DNA from: an uncultured Eubacteriales bacterium
GTDB lineage: Bacteria; Bacillota; Clostridia; Christensenellales; Aristaeellaceae
NCBI GenBank assembly: GCA_944353735.1
Contig: CALVPU010000230.1
Span: 1-14,485, forward strand
Length of the DNA: 14,485 nt
Direction of reading: 5' to 3'
In this document: piece by piece, positions 1-6,870 of the stretch
Numbering within the stretch: the first letter of the stretch is position 1
Layout: each line of letters opens with the position of its first letter
Program-made: the position numbers and the translations under genes
The notes under the pieces: generated by a model
The model's input: only the letters and a program-made list of their open reading frames with translations
What the model was told of the DNA's origin: nothing
Databases searched by the model: none

Positions 1-1
1 G

Positions 2-115
2 GACGGCAGCCTGACCGGCTATGCCGGCGGCCTCGACCGCAAGCTGCGCCTGCTCGAGCTGGAAGGCGCGGATACCAGCGCGTTGTGGATTCCAGAGAAG
101 CGTACGGCGCAGTGA
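2..115 (+). CDS. C-terminal fragment of an unrecognised protein
   Basis: This frame is open from the window edge to a TGA at 113-115 and gives 37 residues beginning DGSLTGYAGGLDRKLRL and ending PEKRTAQ. Nearly all its codons end in G or C, as in the clear genes of this window, so I take it as the real end of a plus-strand gene that starts upstream. The fragment is too short for me to assign a family. No hairpin with a T-run lies directly behind the stop; the nearest strong hairpins are at 388-421 and 447-483. Confidence 0.6.
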   Translation, partial: DGSLTGYAGGLDRKLRLLELEGADTSALWIPEKRTAQ

Positions 116-384
116 CATGAGACCGGAAAGCGCAAAGATCATTCTGTCAGCCTGGACGCGCAGCCGGCGAACGTCGCCGCAAAATCCCGCCTCGCCGCGC
201 GCATGGCGCCGGATGCGGGCAACGGCGCGTCCAGGGTAGCGGACCATCGGGACCGCCGCTGCGCAAATTGGAAGCAAATGGCTCCGAAAAGCATGCAGAG
301 CGCTGAGAGAGCGCGCAAGCCGGAGAATCAAACCTGCATTCAGGCGAACTGAATATGGACGCGAGCGCAGCTGGCGAGGCAAAC

Positions 385-421
385 AAAAATCGCCGCTGCC
401 TTTTGCATTGGCAGGGCGATT
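385..421 (-). terminator. Rho-independent terminator, minus orientation
   Basis: The arms 388-400 (AATCGCCGCTGCC) and 410-421 (GGCAGGGCGATT) pair over 12 positions with one bulge and a 9-nt loop. Read on the minus strand, the stem runs straight into TTTTT (389-385), the classic layout of an intrinsic terminator. It lies about 165 bases below the stop of the hydrolase gene at 587 and could be its final terminator or a backup to the hairpin at 447-483. Confidence 0.5.
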
Positions 422-446
422 CTGCAGGTTGGGTTTGCCGGCGCAC

Positions 447-483
447 AAAACCGTCCCCGCCGTTTTCTGGCGGAGACGGTTTT
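447..483. terminator. Strong hairpin, probable bidirectional terminator
   Basis: Arms 447-461 (AAAACCGTCCCCGCC) and 469-483 (GGCGGAGACGGTTTT) form a 15-bp stem with a 7-nt loop. The single non-Watson-Crick position is a G-U pair when read on the minus strand and a C/A mismatch on the plus strand, which favours minus-strand use. The stem ends in four T on either strand, so it could stop transcription from both sides. It lies about 105 bases below the hydrolase stop. Confidence 0.6.
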
Positions 484-586
484 CCTTTGCGCGAAGTGAC
501 AAACGCGCTGCACAGGCGCGCGGCGGTGTCCGGCATGGCGCGCCGCAGGCGCCTGTCCGCACGCCGCCGTCCACTGCAGGCGGCGC

Positions 587-1546
587 CTATTTTTTGCCGA
601 GCTCCATCCGCAGCCACTCGCAGCACATCTCGACCCAGTGCGCGACGTGCGGGTCGTTCGCCTTCTCATCGGGGTGCATCTCATTCGACAGCGCCGTGCC
701 GTGCTTCCCATAGGGGAAGATGTGCATCTCGAACGGCACGCCGCAGGTCGCGAGCACGTCGGCGAGCGCGGTGGCATTGCGGGGATCGTCCTGGCCCGCG
801 CACTGCCAGATGAAGAACGGCGGACACTGGAGGCGAATCCTGCGCTCAATGGCGTTTTTCGCCGCCTCCGCCTGCGCTGCGCGGTCGTAGTGCAGCAACC
901 CCTGCGACATCGTCGCGCCGCTGCCGGCGCCGTAGCAGAGCACGGCGGCGTCCGGGCGGCTGGAACAGCGCTCCACCGGATCGGCGGCATCGGGGTCACC
1001 CGCATCGAACATCGTCGCGCAGTAGCCCGTGAGGAACGATCCCGCGGAGAAGCCCATCATGGCAATCTGGTCCGCCGGGGTGTTGAGGCGCTCGGCGTTC
1101 GCGCGCAGGTAACGGACGGCGCGAATGGCGTCGGCATTGGCGTCCTCGTGCGAATAGGGGCATACGCGATAGTCGAGCACGGCGACGTTAAAGCCCTCGT
1201 CGTAGAAGCGCTCGGCGACGATCGTGCCCTCGTAGCACGCCTTCCACATGAAGCCGCCGCCCGGACAGACGAGCACCATCGGTCGCGGCGCGCCTTCATG
1301 GATGCGCACGCCCACCGCCGGCTGCGGCTGATTGAAATCGGCTCGGAAGTGCGGCGCGCCGCCTTCGCCCCAGATGGGCTGAGGATTCGGATCAAAGGCG
1401 CGGAACTCCTTCTGCCAGAAGTCCCACATGGGCTTGTACTCGGTCATGAATTCCTGCCAGTACGCCTCGGGCAGCTCCCAGCCCTTGCGGATGGTAAACC
1501 ACTTGGCGTCGTTGGTCTCGGGCCAGCCTGCAAATCTCGGGTTCAT
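587..1546 (-). CDS. Alpha/beta hydrolase, acetyl esterase/lipase type
   Basis: A 319-residue serine hydrolase. The sequence shows the fold's key elements in order: an oxyanion-hole motif PGGGF at residues 95-99 (the HGGG region of hormone-sensitive-lipase-like esterases), the nucleophile elbow GFSAG at 165-169 with Ser167, an acidic residue in GQDDPRN (Asp253 or 254) and the catalytic His282 in YGKHGTAL. There is no signal peptide or membrane segment, so it acts in the cytoplasm. The start at 1546 is set by GGAGGG a few bases upstream; a longer frame to 1582 lacks a binding site. It is last in the transporter cluster, behind a hairpin at 1598-1627, so it probably removes acyl groups from imported oligosaccharides. 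That substrate is an inference from position only. Confidence 0.85.
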   Translation of the reverse strand: MNPRFAGWPETNDAKWFTIRKGWELPEAYWQEFMTEYKPMWDFWQKEFRAFDPNPQPIWGEGGAPHFRADFNQPQPAVGVRIHEGAPRPMVLVCPGGGFMWKACYEGTIVAERFYDEGFNVAVLDYRVCPYSHEDANADAIRAVRYLRANAERLNTPADQIAMMGFSAGSFLTGYCATMFDAGDPDAADPVERCSSRPDAAVLCYGAGSGATMSQGLLHYDRAAQAEAAKNAIERRIRLQCPPFFIWQCAGQDDPRNATALADVLATCGVPFEMHIFPYGKHGTALSNEMHPDEKANDPHVAHWVEMCCEWLRMELGKK

Positions 1547-1597
1547 AGTCTTTCCCTCCTGTCGTCTGCGCGATGCGCGCAAGTCATGCCCTGTAGG

Positions 1598-1627
1598 GCG
1601 AAAGCCCCGACAGAGCGGGGCTTTCGC
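1598..1627 (-). terminator. Intercistronic terminator or attenuator
   Basis: GCGAAAGCCCC (1598-1608) and GGGGCTTTCGC (1617-1627) form a perfect 11-bp stem with an 8-nt loop. The AAAGCCCC/GGGGCTTT core is typical of intrinsic terminators, but no clean T-run follows on the minus strand beyond the TTT inside the stem. It lies 21 bases below the stop of the solute-binding protein and ahead of the hydrolase gene, so it probably lowers rather than abolishes transcription into the hydrolase. Confidence 0.6.
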
Positions 1628-1648
1628 GATGGTCCATTGATTGGTTGG

Positions 1649-3196
1649 CTATTCCGCCTGCGCCGCCGCGCCCTGCGCCGCGAGATAGTCGGCGGCCTGC
1701 TGCAGGTAAGCATCGATGACCGTAGTCAGACCGGCGGCTTCCATCATCGCGATGTACTCGTCGATGCCGGTCGAAGGATCGACGAAGCCGAGGTTCAGCG
1801 GCTTGCCATACTCGTCGTAGACGCTCTGGATGGCGGCGAGCTCGTTTTGGTAGTTCGTCGTATCGAACGTAAATGCCTGCATGATATTGTTAATGCTGCG
1901 TTCATTCATGTCGTTCCAGATGTCGCGGTAGCCAGAGATGCAGTTCTCGGCGGCCGGCAGCGTCTGGTAGTCCCAATTGCGGAACGCGCTCCAGCAAATC
2001 CAGTTGCCGCCGTAGAGGCTGTTGCGCTCGCCAAAGGCGACGATGTTCTCGTTGACCGTTCCGTCCTCGTTCAGCTCGCCCGCGAGGTACCACTGCGCGT
2101 CCTCACCCTCGATGCCGCGCTGCACGAGGTAGTTCATCTCCTTGTCGTTGCGCAGGTAATCGACGACCTGAAGCACCAGTTCCGGATGCTGGCTCTGGGT
2201 GGGGATCGCCAGCATGCCGCCGGTCGCTGCGTAGCGGAGAATCTTGGCGTCGCCGGAAAGGTCGACCATCTCGAGATACGCGCCCGTGTTCTGCTTGAGG
2301 ATATCCTGACCGGTCGTGTTGACCGTGCCGGAATTGTCCATCATGACGGCGATTCTGCCGTTGGTCATGTTCTCGCGGTTGGTATGAGTGTTGGAGAGGC
2401 TGTCGCGGGAAATCCAACCGTTCTGGTTCCAGCGGTAGACCGTCTCGACCGCCTCGCGGTATTCGTCGGTATAGAGATAGCAGAACGGGGTCGGCGCATC
2501 TTCCGTCAGCTCATACGCCATGCAAATCTGGCTCACATTGCCGTCGGACGCCCACTCGTTGGGCTCAAACATCAGAATATCGTACAGGTAATTATACATG
2601 GTGCCGAACAGCAGCGGGACAAGCTCGTCCTCGTTTTCCGCCACCGCCGCCATGTAGTTTTCCAGGGAAGGAATATCCGTCACCTCAGGCAAGCCGTACT
2701 TCTCGCGCAGGTCGCCGCGAATGCCGAGAACGCCCTGAATGTTCTCGATGTAGAGCTGCGGAACGGCGTAGATCTTGCCGTTGATGCGTGCCTGATCCCA
2801 GACTTCCGCCGGCGTATCCTCCCAAGTCAGCGGCGCATACTCCTTAAGCATCTCCTCGGTCAATTCCATATAGGCGTCCTTGTTTGCCAGCGTCGCATAG
2901 CCGGTGAAGTACGCGGCGAAAACGGCATCCATGCGCGTCTGCGAGGCAAACAGCAAGGGATACGTCGTGTTGACCTCGCCAAAGGGCACGTACTCGATCG
3001 TCATGTAGCAGTTGAGCTTTTCAATCAGCTTTTCATTGATCGCTCCGATGACGACCTTGTCGTCCTCCATCTCCTCGCCGAGGAAGTAGAAGATCAGTTC
3101 CGTCGGCTCGGCGCTGTCCGCGAGCGCCACCGACGCAGTTGGGATGAGCAGCACGGCGATGAGCAGCGCGCTCAGGAAACGGGTGAACTTCTTCAT
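1649..3196 (-). CDS. Extracellular sugar-binding protein, LplA-like, DUF3502-type C-terminus
   Basis: A 515-residue substrate-binding protein of an ABC importer. It starts with a signal peptide (basic MKKFTRF, hydrophobic core to about residue 20, then VALA before DS, predicted cleavage after Ala26). No cysteine occurs near that site, so it is not an obvious lipoprotein, unlike most Gram-positive binding proteins. The body resembles family 1 solute-binding proteins of the LplA/LipO group. The end, with an EYGKPLNLGFVDPSTGIDEY stretch followed by an AAGL..VI....QQ.ADYLA pattern, fits the C-terminal DUF3502 domain of that group. The start at 3196 has GGAGGG 8-13 bases upstream. The two permease genes lie immediately upstream in the same direction. 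The family commonly binds complex plant oligosaccharides; the ligand here is unknown. Confidence 0.88.
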   Translation of the reverse strand: MKKFTRFLSALLIAVLLIPTASVALADSAEPTELIFYFLGEEMEDDKVVIGAINEKLIEKLNCYMTIEYVPFGEVNTTYPLLFASQTRMDAVFAAYFTGYATLANKDAYMELTEEMLKEYAPLTWEDTPAEVWDQARINGKIYAVPQLYIENIQGVLGIRGDLREKYGLPEVTDIPSLENYMAAVAENEDELVPLLFGTMYNYLYDILMFEPNEWASDGNVSQICMAYELTEDAPTPFCYLYTDEYREAVETVYRWNQNGWISRDSLSNTHTNRENMTNGRIAVMMDNSGTVNTTGQDILKQNTGAYLEMVDLSGDAKILRYAATGGMLAIPTQSQHPELVLQVVDYLRNDKEMNYLVQRGIEGEDAQWYLAGELNEDGTVNENIVAFGERNSLYGGNWICWSAFRNWDYQTLPAAENCISGYRDIWNDMNERSINNIMQAFTFDTTNYQNELAAIQSVYDEYGKPLNLGFVDPSTGIDEYIAMMEAAGLTTVIDAYLQQAADYLAAQGAAAQAE

Positions 3197-3224
3197 GGTG
3201 TTCCCTCCTGTCTGTATTGTTCGA

Positions 3225-3241
3225 TTGCGCGCCATGCGCAA
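3225..3241 (-). other. Hairpin in the leader of the binding-protein gene
   Basis: TTGCGC (3225-3230) and GCGCAA (3236-3241) flank a 5-nt loop in the 68-base gap between the second permease and the binding-protein gene. A closely similar hairpin (TGCGCG, loop ATG, CGCGCA at 1567-1581) precedes the hydrolase gene, and both genes share GACAGGAGGGA as ribosome binding site. Such hairpins can protect the downstream message from decay, which would suit a binding protein needed in excess over its permeases; this role is inferred. Confidence 0.35.
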
Positions 3242-3264
3242 AAGAGCTCCAAGAATGAGGGCGC

Positions 3265-4173
3265 TCAGCCCTTGACCGCGCCGATCGTGATGCCCTTGAC
3301 GAAGTACTTTTGCAGGAACGGGTAGAGGCAGACGATTGGTCCGGTGGCGATGACCGTCATGGCGAGCTTCAGGCTCTCGCTGGGGAAATCCATGCTGGAG
3401 ATGTTCGAGCTCATGGCGGTCGTCGCGTTCTTCAGAAATTCCACGCTGTTGAGCAGGCGATAGAGGTAGTACTGCAGCGGGAAGAGCGTGTCGTCCTGCA
3501 GAAACAGCATGCCGGTGCGCCATTCGTTCCAGTAGTTCAGCGCCACGAACATGCCGATGCTCGCCAGCGCCGGCTTGACCAGCGGCAATACGATGCGGAA
3601 GAAGGTGTAGAATTCGCCCGCGCCGTCGATCTTCGCCGCCTCGATCAATGCCTTGGGAACGGTCTTCATGAAGTTCTTCATCAGGATGATGAAGTAGACA
3701 TTGCACAGCTGCGTGAGGATCATCACCCAGTAGGTGTCCTTGAGGTGCAGGTAGTTCGTGATCAGCAGGTACCAGGGCACCAGACCGCCGCTGAACAGCA
3801 TCGTGAAGAACACGAACATCGTAAAGAATCCGCGGCTCTTGAAGTCGTCGCGCTGCAGCGCATAGCCGCACAGCGACGTCATCAGCAGCGATAGGAAGGT
3901 GCCCAGCACGGTGGTCGACACCGTGATGCCGTAGGCGCGGAACACGCGGTCAGGATAGCGGAACGCCAGCTCGTACGCCTCCATGGAGAATTCGTGCGGC
4001 CACAGCGAATAACCGCGGGAGAAGATTTCGCTCTCAGCTGTGAACGACCCGATCACCACCAGCCAGAACGGCAGCAGGCAAAGGACGGTCACGAAGATGA
4101 TAAACGCATAGGCGATGGCGTTGAACGCCTTGCGGTCGCGGGAAATCGCGACGCCGTTTCGATTTCGCTTCAT
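3265..4173 (-). CDS. Carbohydrate ABC transporter permease, LplC/YtcP (MalG) type
   Basis: A 302-residue inner-membrane permease of the binding-protein-dependent type. Hydrophobic segments are seen at about residues 18-43, 84-104, 115-137, 147-166, 203-216 and 271-287, consistent with six helices. The cytoplasmic EAA loop that docks the ATPase is clear at 178-200 (EAAKIDGAGEFYTFFRIVLP). The C-terminus ends FVKGITIGAVKG, the usual ending of the YtcP/LplC branch. The start at 4173 has AGGTG upstream, and the gene follows the other permease after 22 bases, so the two are probably cotranscribed and form a heterodimeric channel. No ATPase gene lies in the window; such transporters often share an MsmX-type ATPase encoded elsewhere. 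Confidence 0.93.
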   Translation of the reverse strand: MKRNRNGVAISRDRKAFNAIAYAFIIFVTVLCLLPFWLVVIGSFTAESEIFSRGYSLWPHEFSMEAYELAFRYPDRVFRAYGITVSTTVLGTFLSLLMTSLCGYALQRDDFKSRGFFTMFVFFTMLFSGGLVPWYLLITNYLHLKDTYWVMILTQLCNVYFIILMKNFMKTVPKALIEAAKIDGAGEFYTFFRIVLPLVKPALASIGMFVALNYWNEWRTGMLFLQDDTLFPLQYYLYRLLNSVEFLKNATTAMSSNISSMDFPSESLKLAMTVIATGPIVCLYPFLQKYFVKGITIGAVKG

Positions 4174-4195
4174 TTGCGCACCTGCTTTCTGCCGC

Positions 4196-5128
4196 TCAGT
4201 ACAGCGCGTTTTCGGGATTGATGCGGCGAATGATCAGGTTGGTGACGACCAGCGTGATGCAGCACAGCACCGACTGATACAGGCCGATCGCGGAGGACAT
4301 GCCGAACTCGTAGGTGGTCAACAGCGAGCGGAACACGTAGGTGTCGATGACGTCCGTCGCGTTGTAGAGCAGGCCGTTCGTGCCCACCAACTGGTAGAAC
4401 ATGTCGAAGTTGCCGCGGAAGATATTGCCGATGGCGAGGATCAGCAGCACCACGAACGTCGGCTTGATGCCGGGCAGCGTGATATAGCGGATCTTCTGCC
4501 ATTCGTTCGCGCCGTCGAGCGATGCGCTCTCGTAGATCTCCGAGCTGATGCCCATGATCGCCGCCAGATAGACGATGGAACCATATCCGATGTGCTTCCA
4601 CGCACTCAGGAAGACGAATATGCCGGGCCAGTCGCTGGCATCGGTGTAGACGTCCCATTTCTCCATGCCCATCGAGGTCAGCACGTTGTTGATGAAGCCG
4701 AAGTCGTAGCTGAGCAGGTTGTAGGCGATGGCACCCACCACGACCCAGGAGATGAAGTTCGGCAGGAACATCGCGCCCTGCGTGATCTTCTTGAAGCGCG
4801 GCTTGGCGATTTCTGAAAGGAAGATCGCCGCCGTGATCTCCAGCACGTTCTGGGTGACGATGAACGCCGCGTTGTACAGCACCGTGTTTTTCGTCACCTG
4901 CCACGCCTTGCCGGACATGAAGAAGAAGCGGAAATTGTTCAGCCCGCACCACGGGCTGCCGAAAATGCCGTCGTTGAAGTTGTACGACTTGAACGCGATG
5001 ACCGCGCCCGCCATGGGCACATAGCTGAACACGAGCAGATAGATGACCACCGGCAGGATCATCAGCAGCAGCGCGCGGTTGCGCCGGAAGTCATAGGAGA
5101 GGTTTTGAAACAGCCGCTTGACGCCCAT
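4196..5128 (-). CDS. Carbohydrate ABC transporter permease, LplB/YteP (MalF) type
   Basis: A 310-residue permease, first gene of the minus-strand transport unit. It begins with a short basic cytoplasmic stretch (residues 1-18, RRNR at 15-18) and a first helix at about 19-45. Further helices follow, and the EAA loop is at 200-224 (YESASLDGANEWQKIRYITL then PGIKP). It ends RRINPENALY, matching the RRIN..N.LY ending common in LplB homologues. The start at 5128 has GGTGAG upstream and lies about 37 bases below the predicted transcription start. It pairs with the permease at 3265-4173. Divergent to the regulator gene at 5362, which suggests control by that two-component system. Confidence 0.93.
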   Translation of the reverse strand: MGVKRLFQNLSYDFRRNRALLLMILPVVIYLLVFSYVPMAGAVIAFKSYNFNDGIFGSPWCGLNNFRFFFMSGKAWQVTKNTVLYNAAFIVTQNVLEITAAIFLSEIAKPRFKKITQGAMFLPNFISWVVVGAIAYNLLSYDFGFINNVLTSMGMEKWDVYTDASDWPGIFVFLSAWKHIGYGSIVYLAAIMGISSEIYESASLDGANEWQKIRYITLPGIKPTFVVLLILAIGNIFRGNFDMFYQLVGTNGLLYNATDVIDTYVFRSLLTTYEFGMSSAIGLYQSVLCCITLVVTNLIIRRINPENALY

Positions 5129-5171
5129 CGTTTCTCACCGCCAGAATGAATTTTATGCTCCTATTTTAGCA

Positions 5172-5199
5172 TTCATAGCAAAAAATGAGTACCCAACAA
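5172..5199 (-). promoter_or_regulatory. Candidate promoter of the transporter operon
   Basis: Read on the minus strand: TTGTTG (5199-5194), a 16-bp spacer, and TATGAA (5177-5172), giving a start near 5165 and a leader of about 37 bases before the permease. A second -10-like TGCTAAAAT (TAAAAT at 5168-5163, extended -10) lies just below and might be used instead. The region is AT-rich, in sharp contrast with the GC-rich genes on both sides. A weak -35 fits a promoter needing an activator. Confidence 0.45.
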
Positions 5200-5250
5200 A
5201 ATCTAGAAAATCCGCACATTTTCGCGCAATTCCCAAAAATTCGATTCTTT

Positions 5251-5286
5251 GTTCAAAATTCAACTGGGATTTATAGGCGGTTGAAC
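5251..5286. promoter_or_regulatory. Candidate operator, inverted repeats in the divergent promoter region
   Basis: TTCAAC at 5259-5264 and GTTGAA at 5280-5285 are inverted copies whose centres are 21 bp apart, two turns of the helix. An overlapping outer pair, GTTCAA (5251-5256) and TTGAAC (5281-5286), adds to it. The site lies between the two divergent promoters, directly upstream of the regulator gene's -35. It is a candidate binding site for the AraC-type regulator encoded next to it; no binding is shown by the sequence alone. Confidence 0.3.
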
Positions 5287-5296
5287 ATCGATTCGC

Positions 5297-5325
5297 TTGA
5301 AAAGTTAGCAGCCATGTGTTATGAT
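5297..5325 (+). promoter_or_regulatory. Promoter of the two-component regulator operon
   Basis: TTGAAA (5297-5302), a 17-bp spacer and TATGAT (5320-5325) form a near-consensus sigma-A promoter, predicted to start at about 5332, some 30 bases before the regulator's ATG. The binding site AGAGGG at 5348-5353 sets that start codon. The good match suggests steady basal expression of the regulators. Confidence 0.7.
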
Positions 5326-5361
5326 AACCGTAAATGAAACCGATGAAAGAGGGACCGCGCC

Positions 5362-6210
5362 ATGCCGAAACTTTTGATCGTCGACGACGAAGCGTGGGTG
5401 CGCGAGGGCATCGCGCAGATCCTGCGGCGCTCCGGCCTCGGCGCCTTCGACATCCTTCTCGCTGCGTCCGGACGCGAAGGACTGGCGCTGGCGGAAAGGG
5501 AGCGGCCGGAGATCATCATCAGCGACGTGCGCATGCCGCAGATGAACGGTCTGGACATGGCGCGCGCGCTGGTCGAGAAGCTGCCGGAATCGAAGTTCAT
5601 ATTCATCAGCGCCTATTCCGAGATCGACTATTATCGCGCGGCGATGAAGCTGCGCGCGGTGAGCTTCGTCGAAAAGCCCATCGTCCCTGAAGAATTGCTC
5701 ACCGAGGTCGCGCGCGCCGTCGAACTGTACGCCGCCGAGCGGCGCTTTTCCACGGCGCCGCTGTCCGATGCCGAGCGCGAGGAGATCGCCTTCCTCAGCC
5801 TGCTGCACGGCGCGGTGGACAGCCTGCCCGACCCGCTGCGCGAACGGCTGCGCCCCGGGCGCCCCATCGCCGTATTCGTCGCCGGTCGCCTGCAACCGTT
5901 ACCCCCCCCCCGCCAAAATTTTGGCGCTGCGGGACGCGCTGCTGCGCGCCATGGAACCGGAAAAGCCGCTGTGCCTGTGCGGCATGGACGGGCGCAACTG
6001 CGCGGCGCTGGTCGCCTGCGCGCCGCTGACGGACGCCCGACGCCAGTCGCTGGCGCAGGTGCTGCTCGCCGCCTTCCCCGGCGAGCGCCCGTTCGTCACG
6101 TGGGGCGAGGCGGACCGGCCCGACGCCGTGCCCCGGGCGCTCGAATCGGCGCTGGCACAGCAATCGCACGCCTTCTTCCACCCGCAGCCGCACTTCTACG
6201 CCCCTCGTGA
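5362..6210 (+). CDS. YesN-like response regulator, N-terminal part (receiver), frame broken at C10
   Basis: The first half of a two-component response regulator. Residues 1-120 are a CheY-like receiver: acidic pocket Asp8/Asp9 in LLIVDDE, phosphoacceptor Asp55 in IIISDVRMP, Ser83 in FISAYSE and Lys105 in FVEKP. A linker follows to about residue 183. At 5902-5911 a run of ten C throws the frame: the remaining 99 codons to the stop at 6210 are an Arg/Ala-rich out-of-frame tail, while the true continuation lies one frame over (see 5912-6865). With nine C the gene would encode one 500-residue protein with a C-terminal AraC-type DNA-binding domain. Its partner kinase follows at 6871. Whether this is a sequencing error, slippage (phase variation) or a broken gene cannot be told here. 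Confidence 0.8.
   Translation: MPKLLIVDDEAWVREGIAQILRRSGLGAFDILLAASGREGLALAERERPEIIISDVRMPQMNGLDMARALVEKLPESKFIFISAYSEIDYYRAAMKLRAVSFVEKPIVPEELLTEVARAVELYAAERRFSTAPLSDAEREEIAFLSLLHGAVDSLPDPLRERLRPGRPIAVFVAGRLQPLPPPRQNFGAAGRAAARHGTGKAAVPVRHGRAQLRGAGRLRAADGRPTPVAGAGAARRLPRRAPVRHVGRGGPARRRAPGARIGAGTAIARLLPPAAALLRPS
5902..5926 (+). repeat. Ten-C homopolymer followed by a palindrome, site of the frameshift
   Basis: Ten consecutive C at 5902-5911 are followed at once by the perfect 16-bp palindrome CGCCAAAATTTTGGCG (5911-5926). The receiver frame enters the run and the DNA-binding frame leaves it, so the shift is pinned to this site. A homopolymer of this length is prone both to polymerase slippage in the cell and to miscounting by sequencers. 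Confidence 0.85.
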
Positions 6211-6865
6211 CGACGGCATCATTCACTCCGCGCCGAACATCTGCACGCCGGCGTTCGCCGCCGAGCTGGCGCGGCTGATCGAGCAGCGGCAGGTCGACCG
6301 CACGATCCGCTTCCTGCGCGAAGGTCTGCAGCGGCTGCGCGAACCTGCCGAGTGCTCGCCGGAGCATGCGCGCATGACCGTGCTGCGCATGGTCAACGCC
6401 GCCGCGAAATCGTTCGCGCGCGTGGGCTTGAAGGGCGCCGCCGCGACCGGCTGGGCGGAGGTCGCGGAACTTCCGTCGTTTGCGGCGCTGCTCGACTTTG
6501 CCGAGCGCGCGGTGCGCGCCTGGTTCGACGCGGCGCAATCGCTGGACGAGAGCGGGCGCTGCGTCTATCAGATCAAGTGCGAGATCGAGCGCGATTATGC
6601 CGACCCGAGCTTCTCCGTCGCGCGGCTGGCGGAGCGCGTCCACCTCTCGGAGAGCTATGCCGGCAACCTGTTCAAGCGGCGCACCGGCATGACCATCGGC
6701 GCCTACCTGAACGCCGTGCGCATGGAGCGCGCCAAGGAGCTGCTCAACGACCCCGCGAACAAGGTCGCCGAGGTCGGACAGCGCGTGGGCATCGAGAACA
6801 CGGACTACTTTGCCCGCCGCTTCAAGCAGTACACCGGCAAGACGCCGTCGGAATACCGGAGGTGA
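5912..6865 (+). CDS. YesN-like response regulator, C-terminal part (AraC-type DNA-binding domain)
   Basis: Continuation of the regulator in the +1 frame after the C-run (the frame itself is open back to 5768). It begins AKILALRDALLRAMEPEKP and holds a linker region of about 220 residues, as in YesN-type regulators, then an AraC/XylS domain in the last 100 residues. Both helix-turn-helix units are seen: DPSFSVARLAERVHLSESYA with GNLFKRRTGM, and KVAEVGQRVGIENTDYFARR with FKQYTGKTPSEYRR, the family signature. The stop TGA at 6863-6865 lies inside the ribosome binding site GGAGGTGA of the kinase gene. If translated alone it would be a DNA-binding protein without a receiver, but no good ribosome binding site precedes an internal ATG. 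It most likely activates the divergent transporter operon. Confidence 0.8.
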   Translation, partial: AKILALRDALLRAMEPEKPLCLCGMDGRNCAALVACAPLTDARRQSLAQVLLAAFPGERPFVTWGEADRPDAVPRALESALAQQSHAFFHPQPHFYAPRDDGIIHSAPNICTPAFAAELARLIEQRQVDRTIRFLREGLQRLREPAECSPEHARMTVLRMVNAAAKSFARVGLKGAAATGWAEVAELPSFAALLDFAERAVRAWFDAAQSLDESGRCVYQIKCEIERDYADPSFSVARLAERVHLSESYAGNLFKRRTGMTIGAYLNAVRMERAKELLNDPANKVAEVGQRVGIENTDYFARRFKQYTGKTPSEYRR

Positions 6866-6870
6866 CCGCC

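Larger units (their letters stand above)
116..586. other. Non-coding stretch with tandem hairpins
   Basis: No convincing gene is seen on either strand: the open frames here are short, overlap one another, and carry Arg/Ala/Pro-rich translations typical of GC-rich shadows. What it does hold is a set of inverted repeats. There is a small one at 300-314 (GCGCT, loop GAGAG, AGCGC), one at 338-354 (ATTCAG, loop GCGAA, CTGAAT), and two strong ones at 388-421 and 447-483, listed separately. Just below the hydrolase stop, 560-586 is very GC-rich and also contains self-complementary GCCGCC/GGCGGC arms. It separates a plus-strand gene end from a minus-strand gene end, so it is a convergent intergenic region. 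Confidence 0.6.

Noticed and set aside
147..626. 159-codon minus-strand frame over the non-coding stretch
   Set aside because: It overlaps the end of the hydrolase gene and crosses both strong hairpins; composition is that of a chance frame.
638..3325. 895-codon plus-strand open frame
   Set aside because: It lies wholly antisense to the hydrolase and binding-protein genes, which have clear motifs, starts and binding sites. It arises from GC-rich codon bias and has no recognisable domain.
5768..5911. Independent start for the AraC-type half at 5768
   Set aside because: That part overlaps the receiver-linker frame, has no ribosome binding site, and translates to unlike sequence; the protein only becomes sensible after the C-run.
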